The notes under the pieces: generated by a model
What the model was told of the DNA's origin: nothing
The model's input: the letters and a program-made list of their open reading frames with translations, nothing else
The model's database searches: none
DNA from: JAQCEJ01 sp046160425
GTDB taxonomy: Bacteria > Planctomycetota > Planctomycetia > Planctomycetales > Planctomycetaceae
Length of the DNA: 5,792 nucleotides
NCBI GenBank assembly: GCA_046160425.1
Contig: JBJXGP010000539.1
Span: 1 to 5,792 of the forward strand
Direction: 5' to 3'
Shown: positions 5,745 through 5,792 of the stretch, in pieces
Position numbering within the stretch: the first letter of the stretch is position 1
How the letters are laid out: the number at the start of each line of letters is the position of its first letter
Position numbers and translations under genes: made by a program

Positions 5745-5780
5745 CCATCGCATTCCTGAATTCATCAGTGAATGCGACGG
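5745..5780. repeat. Strong imperfect hairpin upstream of the riboswitch
   Basis: TCGCATTC and GAATGCGA pair over 8 bp (5748-5755 with 5770-5777). The stem continues with CTGA/TCAG, leaving one bulged T and a 5-base loop. Two outer C-G pairs follow beyond a single mismatch. No T-run follows on either strand. It may be the end of a gene beyond the right edge, a regulator site or a structured leader. The bases between it and the riboswitch show no gene. Confidence 0.45.
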
Positions 5781-5792
5781 ATCGACTCATCT

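Noticed and set aside
5655..5747. A promoter for the riboswitch transcript.
   Set aside because: ATGACC followed by TATCTG at 16-base spacing is the best pair seen, but it matches only 4 of 6 and 3 of 6 positions. A promoter must exist here or further right, but none can be named.

Overview
The window carries one gene set read entirely from the minus strand. It looks like part of a Tad/Flp (tight-adherence, type IVc) pilus accessory locus. Organism: most likely a planctomycete of the Pirellula/Rhodopirellula type. This is inferred from moderate GC, clusters of several TadE-like pseudopilins with TadG-like proteins, a vWA-bearing TadG with a large beta-rich insert, and an exported leading protein of a type I associate with planctomycetes. 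No 16S or other marker is present, so the assignment is tentative.

Layout in transcription order (right to left). At 5553-5637 there is a very good match to a cyclic-di-GMP-I (GEMM-I) riboswitch aptamer. Seventeen nucleotides after it comes a strong Shine-Dalgarno sequence and a 230-residue exported protein of unknown function (4829-5521). A 144-base gap with three back-to-back inverted repeats follows. Then come a TadG-like membrane protein without a vWA domain (3473-4684), a TadE-like pseudopilin (2953-3417), a 279-base gap, a second TadE-like pseudopilin with a GTG start (2194-2673), a third TadE-like pseudopilin (1585-2118), and a TadG-like protein with a vWA domain (1-1414). The last gene runs off the left edge after 471 codons.

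How the parts may work together. TadE proteins are pseudopilins with a prepilin-peptidase site, and TadG proteins are envelope-anchored partners in Tad pilus assembly or surface adhesion. c-di-GMP is the standard signal for the switch from motile to attached life. A c-di-GMP riboswitch at the head of the cluster would tie envelope or pilus assembly directly to that signal. Hairpins after the first gene and across the stop codon of the first TadE gene suggest the cluster may be read in segments, not as one uniform operon. No core Tad machinery (TadA ATPase, TadB/C platform, RcpA secretin, TadV peptidase, Flp pilin) lies in the window.

No tRNA, rRNA, CRISPR array, insertion sequence or plus-strand gene is supported. 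The rightmost 155 bases are noncoding as far as can be seen and contain one strong imperfect hairpin.
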